Shown in pieces: positions 1 through 9,397 of a stretch of DNA of 64,000 bases. Each line of letters starts with the position of its first letter. The stretch's first letter is position 1. The DNA comes from DATNBU01 sp964476185. Lineage in GTDB: Bacteria > Desulfobacterota > Binatia > UBA1149 > CAITLU01. A program made the translations under genes and the position numbers. Under the pieces are notes generated by a model. It was not told where the DNA came from, did no database searches, and saw nothing but the letters and a program-made list of their open reading frames with translations. The stretch spans positions 1 through 64,000 of the forward strand of contig CAYYZO010000007.1 in assembly GCA_964476185.1 (NCBI GenBank), read 5' to 3'.

Positions 1-1
1 C

Positions 2-1135
2 ACGATGGTCACGGCCGGCGTCTACATGGTCGCGCGCCTGCACGGCCTCTACGAGGCGGCGCCGGTCGCGATGCAGGTGGTCGGGACGATCGGCGCGGCC
101 ACCGCGCTGATGGCCGCCTCGATCGGCATCGCGCAGAACGACATCAAGAAGGTCCTCGCGTACTCGACCGTCTCGCAGCTCGGCTACATGTTCCTGGCGC
201 TCGGGGTCGGGGCCTTCGGCGCGGGCATCTTCCACGTGATGACGCACGCGTTCTTCAAGGCGCTGATGTTCCTCGGGGCCGGCAGCGTGATCCACGGGCT
301 GCACGAGGAGCAGGACATCCGCCGCATGGGCGGCGTCGCCAGGAAGATGCCGACCACGCACTGGACCTTCGCGGTGGGCGTGCTCGCGATCGCCGGCGTG
401 CCGGGCCTGGCCGGGTTCTTCTCGAAGGACGAGATCCTCGCGTCGGCCTGGGCCGGCGGCCACACGGGCCTGTGGGCCTGCGGCGTTGCCGGCGCCGCGA
501 TGACGGCCTTCTACATGACCCGCCTGTACGTGCTGACGTTCCGCGGCGAGTTCCGCGGCGACCACCACACCTGGAGCCACGCGCACGAGAGCCCGGCCGT
601 GATGACGATCCCGCTCATCGTGCTCGCCGTGCTTTCCGTCGTCGGCGGCTACGTCGGAGTGCCCCACGCGCTCGGCGGTCACAACGCGTTCGGCAACTAC
701 CTCGCGCCGTCGGTCGGCCACCACGAGCTCGGCATCGCGGTCGAGACCGAGTGGATGCTGATGGCGGTCTCGGTCGGCGCCGCGTTCCTCGGCATGAGCG
801 CGGCCTGGATCCTGTACTCGCGCGATCCGCGCGCCGACAAGGGCATCGCCCGGGCGCTGCGCGGCATCTACCCGCGGATGCAACGCGCGTACGACGTCGA
901 CGCGCTGTACGACCGCACGGTCGTGCAGCCGCTCGTGCGCGGCAGCGTCTCGCTCTGGCAGGACGTCGACGTCGCGATCATCGACGGCGCGGCCAACGGC
1001 ACGGCGGCGGCGGCGACCGGCGCGGGCGGCCTGCTGCGGCGCTGGTCCACCGGCAACGTCCAGCACTACATGCTGACCGTGCTGGTCGGCGTGGCCGTGG
1101 TCGTCTTCGGCCTCGTCGTGGCGGGGGGGCTGTGA
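2..1135 (+). CDS. nuoL: NADH-quinone oxidoreductase subunit L (5' truncated by window edge)
   Basis: This is the C-terminal part of the largest antiporter-like subunit of complex I, which helps couple NADH:quinone electron transfer to proton pumping in the inner membrane. The reading frame is open to the window edge, so an apparent ATG at base 5 is internal. Seen: the conserved antiporter stretch with DIKKVLAYSTVSQLGYM (about residues 49-65 of the visible part), several hydrophobic segments, and the amphipathic C-terminal region (YDVDALYDRTVVQPL) that precedes the last membrane helix. The stop overlaps the nuoM ATG by one base (TGATG), as expected for a co-translated nuo operon. About 377 residues are visible out of the usual 600 or more. 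Confidence 0.93.
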   Translation, partial: TMVTAGVYMVARLHGLYEAAPVAMQVVGTIGAATALMAASIGIAQNDIKKVLAYSTVSQLGYMFLALGVGAFGAGIFHVMTHAFFKALMFLGAGSVIHGLHEEQDIRRMGGVARKMPTTHWTFAVGVLAIAGVPGLAGFFSKDEILASAWAGGHTGLWACGVAGAAMTAFYMTRLYVLTFRGEFRGDHHTWSHAHESPAVMTIPLIVLAVLSVVGGYVGVPHALGGHNAFGNYLAPSVGHHELGIAVETEWMLMAVSVGAAFLGMSAAWILYSRDPRADKGIARALRGIYPRMQRAYDVDALYDRTVVQPLVRGSVSLWQDVDVAIIDGAANGTAAAATGAGGLLRRWSTGNVQHYMLTVLVGVAVVVFGLVVAGGL

Positions 1136-2436
1136 TGCGGCACCTGCTGACGCTCCTCATCGCGACCCCGGCCCTCGGTGGCCTGCTCGTCGCGCTGCTG
1201 CCGAAGTCGTCCGTCGGCCTGATGCAGCGCCTCGCCGTCGCGGCCTCGCTCGTCCCGCTCGCGCTCGGCCTCGAGCTCTGGCGCACGTTCGACCCTTCGA
1301 ACGGCGGCTTCCAGTTCGTCGAGCGCTTCGGCTGGCTGCCCGGGATCGGCGCGTCGTACCTCGTCGGGGTCGACGGGATCTCGGTGCTGCTGATCGTCCT
1401 GACCGTGTTCCTGATGCCGCTCGTGCTGGTCTCGGCGATGGACACCGTCCACCAGCGCGTCAAGGGCTACCTCGTCGCGATGCTGATGCTCGAGACGACG
1501 ATGCTCGGCGCGCTCGTCGCGCTCGACCTGCTGCTGTTCTACGTCTTCTGGGAACTGATGCTCGTGCCGATGTTCCTGCTCATCGGCGTCTGGGGCGGGG
1601 AGCGGCGCGTCTACGCGTCGATCAAGTTCCTGCTGTTCACGATGGTCGGCAGCCTGCCGATGCTGGCGGCGATCCTCTACCTGGTGTTCGCGCACACGCA
1701 GGCCGCCGGCTCGCCGAGCTTCGCGCTGACGGACCTCTACGGCACCGCGATGCCGGCCACGGCCGCGGTCCTGTGCTTCCTCGCGTTCTTCCTCGCGTTC
1801 GCGGTGAAGGTCCCGATGTTCCCGCTGCACACCTGGTTGCCGGACGCGCACGTCGAGGCCCCGACGGGCGGCTCCGTGATCCTGGCCGGCGTGCTGCTGA
1901 AGATGGGGACCTACGGCTTCCTGCGCTTCCTGATCCCGCTGTTCCCGAACGTGATGGCCCAGTCGGCGCACTGGATCGCGGTGCTCGCCGTGATCGGCAT
2001 CGTCTACGGGGCGCTCGTCGCGATGGTCCAGCCGGACATGAAGAAGCTGGTCGCCTACTCGTCGGTCAGCCACCTCGGCTTCGTGATGCTCGGCATCGCC
2101 TCGCTGAACACGCCCGGCATGGAGGGCGCCGTCTACCAGATGCTGAACCACGGCGTCTCGACCGGCGCGCTGTTCCTGCTCGTCGGCGTCGTCTACGAGC
2201 GCCGGCACACGCGCCTGATCTCGGAGTACGGCGGGCTCTGGAAGCAGATGCCGCTGTACGCGACCTGTTTCCTCGTCGTGATGCTGTCGTCGATCGGGCT
2301 GCCGGGCCTCAACGGCTTCGTCGGCTGGAACAGCAGCCTCGGCGGTGGCGTGACCCTTACGCCACTCAAGGCTGACACGGTCGGCGCCAACCCGAACGGC
2401 GTTCAGGGCGAGTACGACTACCTGTTCGGCCCCAGC
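1135..2436 (+). CDS. nuoM: NADH-quinone oxidoreductase subunit M, N-terminal part, cut by a scaffold gap
   Basis: This is the second complex I antiporter-like subunit. The start ATG overlaps the nuoL stop. Seen: the LLFYVFWELMLVPMFLLIG helix with the conserved Glu, the KVPMFPLHTWLPDAHVEAPT motif, and KKLVAYSSVSHLGF. The family sequence stays normal up to LPGLNGFVG (base 2325). After that the last 37 codons before the gap (2326-2436) do not resemble NuoM, where EFLILLG should follow. The gap itself is 10 N. The C-terminal half resumes at 2448 in another frame. Leaving out 2326-2480 joins both halves in frame into a protein of about 550 residues, a normal NuoM length, so this looks like an assembly fault and not a pseudogene. 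Confidence 0.9.
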
Positions 2437-2446
2437 NNNNNNNNNN
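2437..2446. other. Assembly gap of 10 N inside nuoM
   Basis: This is a run of ten undetermined bases. The flanks share a 34-base near-duplicate (2292-2325 and 2447-2480, 30 of 34 identical), so the true gap may be zero or negative in length. Confidence 0.99.
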
Positions 2447-2447
2447 G

Positions 2448-2942
2448 ATCGCGCTGCCCGGCACCAACGGCTTCGTCGGCGAGTTCCTGATCCTGCTCGG
2501 CGGCTTCCGCTTCGACAAGGCGCTCGGCGCCGTCGCCGCCAGCGGCGTCGTGCTCGGCGCGGCGTACATGCTCTGGATGTACCAGCGCGTGATGTTCGGC
2601 GAGGTCACGAACGAGAAGAACAAGACCCTGGCGGACATGAGCGGCCGCGAGGTCGCGGTGATCGCGCCGCTGATCGTGCTGGCCGTCGTGATGGGCGTCT
2701 ACCCGAAGCCGTTCTTCGACACGATGCGGGCCTCGGTCGAGCAGACGCTGGCGCGCATCCCGAACGCGGCGCTCGAGTCGGCCGGGATCACGAGCGACGT
2801 CGGACGCCTGCCGGCGGGCCGCGCGGTTCCGGCTGCCGCGACCGGAGCGTCGCACGCCGGCCACGACCACGACTCGCACGCCGGCCACGATCACGATCCG
2901 CACGCCGGCCACGACCACGGTTCGCACGGGGGAGGCCACTGA
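2448..2942 (+). CDS. nuoM: NADH-quinone oxidoreductase subunit M, C-terminal part with His-rich tail
   Basis: This continues nuoM after the gap. It opens with IALPGTNGFVGEFLILLGGF, the normal NuoM helix that the pre-gap contig fails to deliver, and runs through two more membrane helices (including GMVYPKPF-like text near residue 85). The end is unusual: three 24-base tandem units (2853-2924) encode HAGHDHDS-type repeats, giving a His/Asp-rich tail that canonical NuoM proteins lack. Such a tail could bind metal or simply be a repeat expansion; that is inference. One base separates the stop from the nuoN ATG. Confidence 0.9.
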   Translation: MALPGTNGFVGEFLILLGGFRFDKALGAVAASGVVLGAAYMLWMYQRVMFGEVTNEKNKTLADMSGREVAVIAPLIVLAVVMGVYPKPFFDTMRASVEQTLARIPNAALESAGITSDVGRLPAGRAVPAAATGASHAGHDHDSHAGHDHDPHAGHDHGSHGGGH

Positions 2943-2943
2943 G

Positions 2944-4401
2944 ATGCCGCAGACGATGACCCTGCAATCGCTGCTCCCGGTGCTGCCGCTCCTGGCCGGC
3001 TGCGTCTGGGCGCTGGTCGTGCTCGTCGTCGAGATGTTCTCGACGAGCCGCCGCTTCACGGGGACTGCCTGGCTCTCCATCCTCGGCCTCGTCGGCATCG
3101 GCGCCCTCGCGCTGCAGCCCGGCACGCCGGAGGTGTTCGCCGACGCGCTCGCCAGCGACAGCTACACGTCGTTCTTCACGGTGCTGACCGCGGCGATCGG
3201 CATCGGCGCCGTGCTGCTGTCGATCGAGTACCTGCCGACCGCCGGCATCACCAAGGGCGAGTACTACCCGCTGATGCTGTTCGCGGTCGTGGGCGTGGTG
3301 GTGATGGCGGCCGCGACCGACCTCATCGTCATGTTCGTCGGCCTCGAGACGATGTCGATGGCGGTCTACGTGCTGGCCGGCATCCTGCGCAACGACCTGC
3401 GCGCGAACGAGGCGTCGCTCAAGTACTTCCTGCTCGGCGCGTTCGCGTCGGCGCTGCTGCTGTACGGCATCGCCACGCTGTACGTGGTGACCGGATCGAC
3501 CGTCCTCGGCGACATCCAGGCCGCCCTCGCGGCGCCCGGCATGGCGGCCGGCGACCACCTGGTGGCGGTGATCGGCGCCGGCCTCGTGCTGGTCGGGCTC
3601 GGCTTCAAGATCGCGGCGGTGCCGTTCCACCTGTGGGCGCCGGACGTCTACGAGGGCGCCCCGACTTCGGTCACGGCCTTCATGGCCACGGCCGTCAAGG
3701 CCGGCGGCTTCGCGGCGCTGCTGCGCACCGCGCTCGTCGCGCTCGAGCCGCTGCACGTCGAACTCCAGCCGGTGCTCTGGATCGCCGCGGTCGTGACGAT
3801 GACGATCGGGAACCTGATCGCGCTGCGCCAGCAGAGCCTCAAGCGCATGCTCGCGTACTCGTCGATCGCGCACACCGGCTACCTGCTGATGGGCGTGGTG
3901 GCCGGCACGCCGGAGGCCGGGTCCGCGGTGCTGTTCTACCTCGCGGGCTATGCGGCCATGAACCTCGTCGCGTTCGGCGTGATGATCGCGCTCGCGGACG
4001 GCCCGCGCGCCGCCGAACGCATCTCGGATTACGCGGGCCTCTCGCAGACCCACCCCGCGATGGCGGCCGCGATGACCGTCGCGATGCTGTCGCTGACCGG
4101 CATCCCGCCGCTCGTCGGATTCGTCGGCAAGCTCTACCTGTTCCAGACCGCGATGCAGCAGGGCCTGGTCGTGCTGGTCGTGATCGCCTGCTTCAACAGC
4201 GTCGTGTCGGCGGCCTACTACCTCGGGGTGGTCCGCACGATGTACTTCGAGGCTGCTCCCGACCAGCCGCTTCCGCGCCCGACGGCGATGGCGGGGGCGG
4301 TCGTCGCGGTCTCGACGGCGCTCACGGTCGTGCTCGGCGTGGTGCCGGCCCCGGTGCTCGGCGCGACCGCGCGGGCGTTCCGGCAGGTGCTGCTGGGCTG
4401 A
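2944..4401 (+). CDS. nuoN: NADH-quinone oxidoreductase subunit N
   Basis: This is a 485-residue complex I antiporter-like subunit with about 14 hydrophobic segments. Key proton-path residues are all present: Glu135 in VGLETMSM, Lys160 in EASLKYFLLG, Lys222 in FKIAAVPFHLW, and the LKRMLAYSSIAHTGYLL helix near residue 300. It is the last nuo gene here: the next start is 30 bases downstream and encodes an unrelated secreted protein. It is also a useful internal reference for the divergent NuoN-like gene at 16779-18371. Confidence 0.96.
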   Translation: MPQTMTLQSLLPVLPLLAGCVWALVVLVVEMFSTSRRFTGTAWLSILGLVGIGALALQPGTPEVFADALASDSYTSFFTVLTAAIGIGAVLLSIEYLPTAGITKGEYYPLMLFAVVGVVVMAAATDLIVMFVGLETMSMAVYVLAGILRNDLRANEASLKYFLLGAFASALLLYGIATLYVVTGSTVLGDIQAALAAPGMAAGDHLVAVIGAGLVLVGLGFKIAAVPFHLWAPDVYEGAPTSVTAFMATAVKAGGFAALLRTALVALEPLHVELQPVLWIAAVVTMTIGNLIALRQQSLKRMLAYSSIAHTGYLLMGVVAGTPEAGSAVLFYLAGYAAMNLVAFGVMIALADGPRAAERISDYAGLSQTHPAMAAAMTVAMLSLTGIPPLVGFVGKLYLFQTAMQQGLVVLVVIACFNSVVSAAYYLGVVRTMYFEAAPDQPLPRPTAMAGAVVAVSTALTVVLGVVPAPVLGATARAFRQVLLG

Positions 4402-4422
4402 GCGCGGCGACTTCGGCACAAT
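4394..4422 (+). promoter_or_regulatory. Putative promoter for the DUF2141 gene
   Basis: A -10 candidate CACAAT (4417-4422) lies 10 bases before the GTG start at 4432. A weak -35-like TGGGCT sits 17 bases further upstream. The spacing matches the other near-leaderless starts in this window and supports the GTG start. The -35 match is poor. Confidence 0.3.
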
Positions 4423-4431
4423 CCTCGGGCG

Positions 4432-5073
4432 GTGGCCTTCGGGCCGCCGCCGGGTTCGCCGATGCCGTGCGCTCTCCGACCATCCTTTTCCCGCTGCCCC
4501 GGGCCTCGCGGATCCATCGCGACCGCTCCCCGGCCCCTGCTCGTCGCGCTTCCGGCCGTTTTTCTGCGCACTCTTCGACCGCGCCCGGGTCTCCTCGCGT
4601 CGCTGGCGCTGGCGGTGCTCGCCGCCGCGGCTCCGGCCGCCGCCGCGGACCTCACGGTCCGCGTCTGCGGGATGGAGAATCGCCAGGGCAACGTCCGCGT
4701 GAAGGTGTTCCCGGCGGACCGGGCCGAGGGCTTCACGCAGATCGGGTCCGGGCAGTTCGCGGCCGCGATCTCGGTGCGACTGTCGGATCTGGAGCCCTCC
4801 GAGGTGGTGCCGGTCACGATCCACGGGTTGCGGCCCGGCCGCTACGCGGTCAGCGCCTACCACGACGAGAACGGCAACGACGAGTTCGACCGCGGGAGCA
4901 TCGTCGGCACGCCCAAGGAATCCTACGGCTATTCCAACGGCGCCCGCGCTCGCGTCGCGCCGGTCGAGTTCGACGAAGCGGCGTTCGACCTGACCGGTGA
5001 GTCACGGTCCGTCGACGTGCGCGTTGCGCCCTGGACGATCACCGGCGGCGACGCTTCGCCGTGCCCGCCCTGA
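4432..5073 (+). CDS. Secreted DUF2141 family protein
   Basis: This is a 213-residue exported protein of unknown biochemical role. It has a long N-terminal region ending in a hydrophobic signal-like stretch (LLASLALAVLAAAAPAAAA, about residues 54-72), then a single DUF2141 domain with the family hallmark YAVSAYHDENGNDEFDRG followed by GTPKESYGYSN. DUF2141 proteins are small beta-rich periplasmic or surface proteins. The GTG start gives an unusually long n-region. An ATG at 4462 is the alternative, and neither start has a clear Shine-Dalgarno sequence. The gene appears monocistronic. Confidence 0.8.
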   Translation: MAFGPPPGSPMPCALRPSFSRCPGPRGSIATAPRPLLVALPAVFLRTLRPRPGLLASLALAVLAAAAPAAAADLTVRVCGMENRQGNVRVKVFPADRAEGFTQIGSGQFAAAISVRLSDLEPSEVVPVTIHGLRPGRYAVSAYHDENGNDEFDRGSIVGTPKESYGYSNGARARVAPVEFDEAAFDLTGESRSVDVRVAPWTITGGDASPCPP

Positions 5074-5175
5074 GCCCTCCCGGCCTTCTTCCCAGCCTTC
5101 CTCACGACTCCGTTCCGGGCGCACGCCGCGGCCCGTCTCTTGCTTGGCCACGGGGGTTCGTTACGGAGGCGATCC

Positions 5176-6849
5176 ATGGCCGACCCCCAACCAGTTCCCA
5201 GCCGCCGGATCCTCGTGGTCGGCGGCGTCGCCGGCGGCGCTTCCTGCGCCGCAAGACTGCGCCGACTCGACGAAAGCGCCGAGATCGTGGTCTTCGATCG
5301 CGGTCCGCACGTGTCGTTCGCGAACTGCGGTCTTCCCTACTTCGTGGGAAACGTTATCGCGGATGAGAAACACCTGCTGGTCGCTTCCCCGGACCTGTTC
5401 CGCAGCCGCTTCCGCATCGAGGTTTGCACGGGCACCGAGGCGGTCCGGATCGATCGCGAGCGGCGACGACTGACGGTGCGCGAAGTCGAGGGCGGCCGGG
5501 AGCGCGACGAACCCTACGACGTGCTCGTGCTCGCACCGGGCGCGGCCCCGATCCGGCCGCCGCTTCCCGGCATCGACCTCGACGGCGTGTTCGCCGTCCG
5601 CAGCATCCCCGACACGCGTCGCATCCGCGCGTGGATCGACGACTGGGGCGCTCGCCGCGCGGTCGTGATCGGCGGCGGATTCATCGGCCTCGAGATGGCC
5701 GAGAACCTCGTGCACCGCGGCCTCGCGGTCACGGTCGTCGAGAAGCTCACGCAGGTGATGCCGCCGTTCGACCCCGAGATGGCCGCGCCGCTGGCCGACC
5801 ACCTGCGCGACAGCGGCGTCGAGCTCGTGCTCGGCGACGGGCTCGCGGCGATCGAGTCGCGCGGCAGCGCGCTCGCGGTGACCACCGAGTCGGGTCGATC
5901 GATCCCGACCGATCTCGTGATCCTCGCGATCGGCGTGCGGCCCGAGACGACCCTGGCGAAGGAGGCCGGCCTCGCGCTCGGCTCGCGCGGGGGCATCGTC
6001 GTCGACGCGGCGATGCGCACCGCCGATCCGGCGATCTGGGCGGTCGGCGACGCCGTCGAAGTGCACGACGTGGTGACCGGCCAGGAGGTCGTGCTGCCGC
6101 TGGCCGGACCGGCCAACCGGCAGGGTCGCATCGCCGCCGAATCGATCGCGGGACGGGAGACGAACTTCCGCGGCGTGCAGGCCACCGCCGTCGTCGGCGT
6201 GATGGGCATGACCGCGGCGTCGACGGGAGCGAGCGAGAAGGGGCTGCGGCGTGCGGGTGTGACGGGGTTCGAGAAGGTCTACCTGCACCCGGGCCACCAC
6301 GCCGGCTATTACCCCGGCGCGCGGCCGATCCACCTGAAGCTGCTGTTCTCGGTTTCCGACGGGCGCGTGCTCGGCGCGCAGGCCGTCGGATTCGAAGGCG
6401 TCGAGAAGCGCATCGACGTGATCGCGGCTGCGCTGCAGTTCGGCGGCACGGTGCACGACCTCGCAGAGATGGAACTCTGCTATGCGCCGCAGTACGGCGC
6501 GGCGAAGGACCCGGTGAACCTCGCGGGAATGATCGCCGCGAACGTGCTCGCCGGGGACATGCCGCTCGCGGACTGGGAGAGCCTCGGCAAGGACGACGCG
6601 CTGCTGCTCGACGTGCGCGAGCCGTCCGAGTTCGCGGCCGGCGCGATCCCGGGCGCGGTCAACGTGCCGCTCTCGGAGCTGCGGTCGAGGTTCGGCGAAC
6701 TCCCCCGCGACCGCGCGATCGACGTCTGCTGCGGCGTCGGCCAGCGCGGCTACTTCGCGGTGAGGTTCCTGCGCCAGCACGGCTTCGACGCGCGCAACCT
6801 GAGCGGCGGGTTCGCGACCTACCGGATGCGGCGCGGCGCGGGCGTCTGA
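5176..6849 (+). CDS. CoA-disulfide reductase family flavoprotein fused to a rhodanese domain
   Basis: This is a 557-residue fusion. The N-terminal 450 residues form a class III pyridine nucleotide-disulfide oxidoreductase: FAD motif VVGGVAGGASCAARLRRL (residues 14-31), active-site Cys51 in SFANCGLPYF, a second nucleotide-binding GGGFIGLEMAENL, and the C-terminal FAD segment IWAVGDAVEV. The last 100 residues are a rhodanese domain (LLLDVREPSEFAAGAIPGA) with the catalytic loop CGVGQR at Cys519. Known CoADR-rhodanese fusions reduce CoA disulfide, CoA persulfide or polysulfide with NAD(P)H. The start is set by GGAGG (about 5164-5168) before ATG 5176. It probably acts in the cytoplasm in sulfane-sulfur metabolism. 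Confidence 0.88.
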   Translation: MADPQPVPSRRILVVGGVAGGASCAARLRRLDESAEIVVFDRGPHVSFANCGLPYFVGNVIADEKHLLVASPDLFRSRFRIEVCTGTEAVRIDRERRRLTVREVEGGRERDEPYDVLVLAPGAAPIRPPLPGIDLDGVFAVRSIPDTRRIRAWIDDWGARRAVVIGGGFIGLEMAENLVHRGLAVTVVEKLTQVMPPFDPEMAAPLADHLRDSGVELVLGDGLAAIESRGSALAVTTESGRSIPTDLVILAIGVRPETTLAKEAGLALGSRGGIVVDAAMRTADPAIWAVGDAVEVHDVVTGQEVVLPLAGPANRQGRIAAESIAGRETNFRGVQATAVVGVMGMTAASTGASEKGLRRAGVTGFEKVYLHPGHHAGYYPGARPIHLKLLFSVSDGRVLGAQAVGFEGVEKRIDVIAAALQFGGTVHDLAEMELCYAPQYGAAKDPVNLAGMIAANVLAGDMPLADWESLGKDDALLLDVREPSEFAAGAIPGAVNVPLSELRSRFGELPRDRAIDVCCGVGQRGYFAVRFLRQHGFDARNLSGGFATYRMRRGAGV

Positions 6850-6982
6850 ACGCGCGGCCGTCCGCGACGAACTCGCCACGGGGCGCGCGCCGGGCAGACC
6901 GGGGTTTGCCGGTTCGACGCCGCGCGAGCGCGATTCGGGGCGGCGGTTTTGTGCGCCGGCGGTCGGTCTGGTACGAGGACCC

Positions 6983-9376
6983 ATGAGGTTTCGCGACGCC
7001 GCGCCCGCCCTCGGCGTCTTCCTCGTCGCGCTCGCGTACCTGCTCCTGCTCCGGCCCTACGGCTTCCAGCTCGAGGACGAGGGCACGCTGCTGTCGTGGT
7101 TCGACCGCGTGTCGCGCGGCCAGCGCCCCTACCTCGACTTCCACACCGGCTACACGCCCGGCTTCTTCGCGTTCGGCAGCGCGGTGTATTCGGCGTTCGG
7201 GCCGTCCGCGGCGGCCGTGCGTACCGTGCTCGCGGTGATGAACGCGCTCAGCGCGGCGGGGCTCGCCGAGCTCACGCGGCGCGCGGCCGGCGCGTGGCTG
7301 GCGCCGGTGCCGGCGCTCCTGTGGCTCGCGTTCGTGCCCGTCTACGGCGGCGAGTTCGCCGCGTTCAACATCCCGTACCCGACCTGGCCGGTGACTCTCG
7401 CGTGGATCGTCGTCGCGCTCGCGCTGGTCGCGTGGATCGAGCGGCCGCGCCTCGTGCTGCTCGCTGTCGCCGGCCTCGGCGCGGCCGCGGCGATGGGGCT
7501 GCGCCCGAACTCCGGCGCGTTCGCGCTCGCCGCGAGCACCTGGATCGTCGTCGCGACCGCGTCGCGCCGCGGCGCGCTCGACCGGCTGGCGGCACCGGCG
7601 GCCGCCGCGTTCATGGCCCTCGGCGTCTGGTACACGTTCGACTTCCGCATCGCCGACATGGATGCGATCGTGCACCTCGTGCCGCTGTTCGCGATGGCGT
7701 TCCTGTTCGCCGGTCCGCTCGCGGACAGGACGGGGGCCGGCGACGCGCCCGGCGCCGCCGCCGCGCTCGCGGTGCTCGCCGCGGCGTTCGTGCTGCCGAC
7801 GCTCGCGTGGACGCTGCCGCTGCTGGCGGAACTCGGGCGCGACCGGTTCCTCTACGAGGTCTTCCTCGTCGGCGCCGGCTACCAGACGCTGTACCACGTG
7901 CCGCACCCGGCGCCGGAGCCGTACGCGGCGCTCGCCGTCGCCGCGCTCGCGCTGCTCGCGGTCGGCGGCCGGATCGTCGCACGCGGCCTGGTGAAGCCGT
8001 TGCCGCTCGTCCTGTCGATCGCAGCGGTCGGCGCCGTGGCGAAGCTTGTGCTCGTCCGCGAGGCGCTGTGGCCGGAAGGCGCCGTGCGCTCGGTGGTCGC
8101 GCAGCTCGAGAACGCGTCGTTCTGGCTGGCCGCGACCGCGAGCTACGGCGCGGCCGTCTGGCTCGCGCGCGTGCCCCGGGACGAACTCCGGCGCTCCCCG
8201 GCCGCGCGCGCGACGGTCGTGATCGCGCCGCTCGCGGTCGCGATGTACGCGCAGATGTTCCCGCGCAGCGATTTCATGCACCAGGTGAGCGCCGTGCCGC
8301 TGACCGCGGTGGCGGCGGCGGCGCTGCTCGCGCGCGTTGCCTCGTGGTGGGAACGCGGCGAGTGGCCGCGCGGCTGGAGCGGAACACGCGTGGTGCGCGC
8401 GGGCGTGCTGGTCGCGGCCTTCGCGATCGTCGGGCTTTCGTTCGGCGAGAAGGTCGCCGGCCCGGTCGCGGCGCTGTCCGCTGCGTCGCCGCGTCGCCCG
8501 CTCCCGTCGCAGCTGGACGTCCACGTGGAAGCGGCGGCCGGCGACGACCTCGCGGCCGTCGCCGCGACGGTCGCGTTCGTGCGCGCGCACAGCGACGCCG
8601 GCGAGGCGCTGTGGTCGTTCCCGGCCACGAGCGGCCTGCTGTTCGCGGCCGGCCGCGCGAACCTCGCCCCGCACGACTACTGGTACCCGGGACGGCCCGA
8701 TCACGCCGAGGAGGCGCGCGTGCTCGCGCTGCTGCGGGAGACGAGGCCGCGCCTCGTCATCACGCTGAACCGCGGCTGGAACTTCTTCGCGGACTCGCCG
8801 GCGTACTTCGGCGGGCTGCGTCGCTTCGCCGCCGACGAATACCGGCTGGCCGCGCGCCACGGCCGCTACGACGTGCTCGCCCGGCGCGACCTCGGCCTTG
8901 CGCCGGACATCGGGCCGCCGCCGGCCGTCGATCCCGACGCCGCGCTCCGCGACGCGATCGAGGAGAACCTCGAGCGCCGGCGTCAGGCCGCGTGGCGCTG
9001 GATGGACGTGGTCACGCCGCGGGATGCGGCGCGCGCGACGCTGCCGGAGGATCGCCGCGACGCGGTGCTGCTGCTGCGCGCGCTGCGCGACGGCGGCGAC
9101 ATGCGGGGTGCGGCGTGGGCGGTCGCCGGGTTCGGGTCGGCCGATGCGCGCGTGCGCGGCGAAGCCGTCGACGCGATGATCGCGCTCGAGCGTTCGCTGC
9201 GCGCGGCGCGCGCGCGGTTCGCGAACGACTTCGACGCCGCGGCGTTTCGGCCGTTCGTCGCGCCGCTGGCGTCGAGGGCGAGGGAGCTGCTGGCGTTCGA
9301 GCCGCTGCGCCCGTTCGCGCAGGGGGTGATCGAGCTTGCGGGAGAAGCGCCGGAGGCCGGGACGGTCGGGAACTGA
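6983..9376 (+). CDS. Polytopic membrane protein, GT-C glycosyltransferase-like
   Basis: This is a 797-residue protein with about 11-12 hydrophobic helices in its first 480 residues and a soluble C-terminal part. After the first helix it has QLEDEGTLLSWFDRV followed by RPYLDFHTGYTPGFF. An acidic first loop of this kind is typical of GT-C lipid-linked-sugar transferases (PMT/ArnT-like). The C-terminal 300 residues include an extracytoplasmic-looking domain (WSFPATSGLLFAAGR, PHDYWYPGR) and an Ala/Arg-rich helical end. The gene at 58180-59907 has the same general layout. The precise substrate cannot be told. A weak promoter-like TTGTGC-N17-TACGAG lies just upstream (6949-6977). Confidence 0.65.
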   Translation: MRFRDAAPALGVFLVALAYLLLLRPYGFQLEDEGTLLSWFDRVSRGQRPYLDFHTGYTPGFFAFGSAVYSAFGPSAAAVRTVLAVMNALSAAGLAELTRRAAGAWLAPVPALLWLAFVPVYGGEFAAFNIPYPTWPVTLAWIVVALALVAWIERPRLVLLAVAGLGAAAAMGLRPNSGAFALAASTWIVVATASRRGALDRLAAPAAAAFMALGVWYTFDFRIADMDAIVHLVPLFAMAFLFAGPLADRTGAGDAPGAAAALAVLAAAFVLPTLAWTLPLLAELGRDRFLYEVFLVGAGYQTLYHVPHPAPEPYAALAVAALALLAVGGRIVARGLVKPLPLVLSIAAVGAVAKLVLVREALWPEGAVRSVVAQLENASFWLAATASYGAAVWLARVPRDELRRSPAARATVVIAPLAVAMYAQMFPRSDFMHQVSAVPLTAVAAAALLARVASWWERGEWPRGWSGTRVVRAGVLVAAFAIVGLSFGEKVAGPVAALSAASPRRPLPSQLDVHVEAAAGDDLAAVAATVAFVRAHSDAGEALWSFPATSGLLFAAGRANLAPHDYWYPGRPDHAEEARVLALLRETRPRLVITLNRGWNFFADSPAYFGGLRRFAADEYRLAARHGRYDVLARRDLGLAPDIGPPPAVDPDAALRDAIEENLERRRQAAWRWMDVVTPRDAARATLPEDRRDAVLLLRALRDGGDMRGAAWAVAGFGSADARVRGEAVDAMIALERSLRAARARFANDFDAAAFRPFVAPLASRARELLAFEPLRPFAQGVIELAGEAPEAGTVGN

Positions 9377-9397
9377 CGGTGTTGCCAGCGAGGACGC

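Noticed and set aside
2326..2436. Genuine insertion or frameshift pseudogene in nuoM
   Set aside because: The duplicated flanking motif, the adjacent gap and the exact restoration of frame when 2326-2480 is skipped fit an assembly fault better.
2853..2924. CRISPR-like array
   Set aside because: The 24-base repeats are contiguous, without spacers, and encode a protein tail.
18..4401. The nuo genes as part of a hydrogenase or Mrp antiporter
   Set aside because: Order L-M-N, overlaps and motifs are those of canonical complex I.
7342..9179. Long reading frames opposite or out of frame with the GT-C-like gene
   Set aside because: They are Arg/Ala/Pro-rich shadows typical of about 70% GC DNA, without recognisable domains, and conflict with the well-formed membrane protein.
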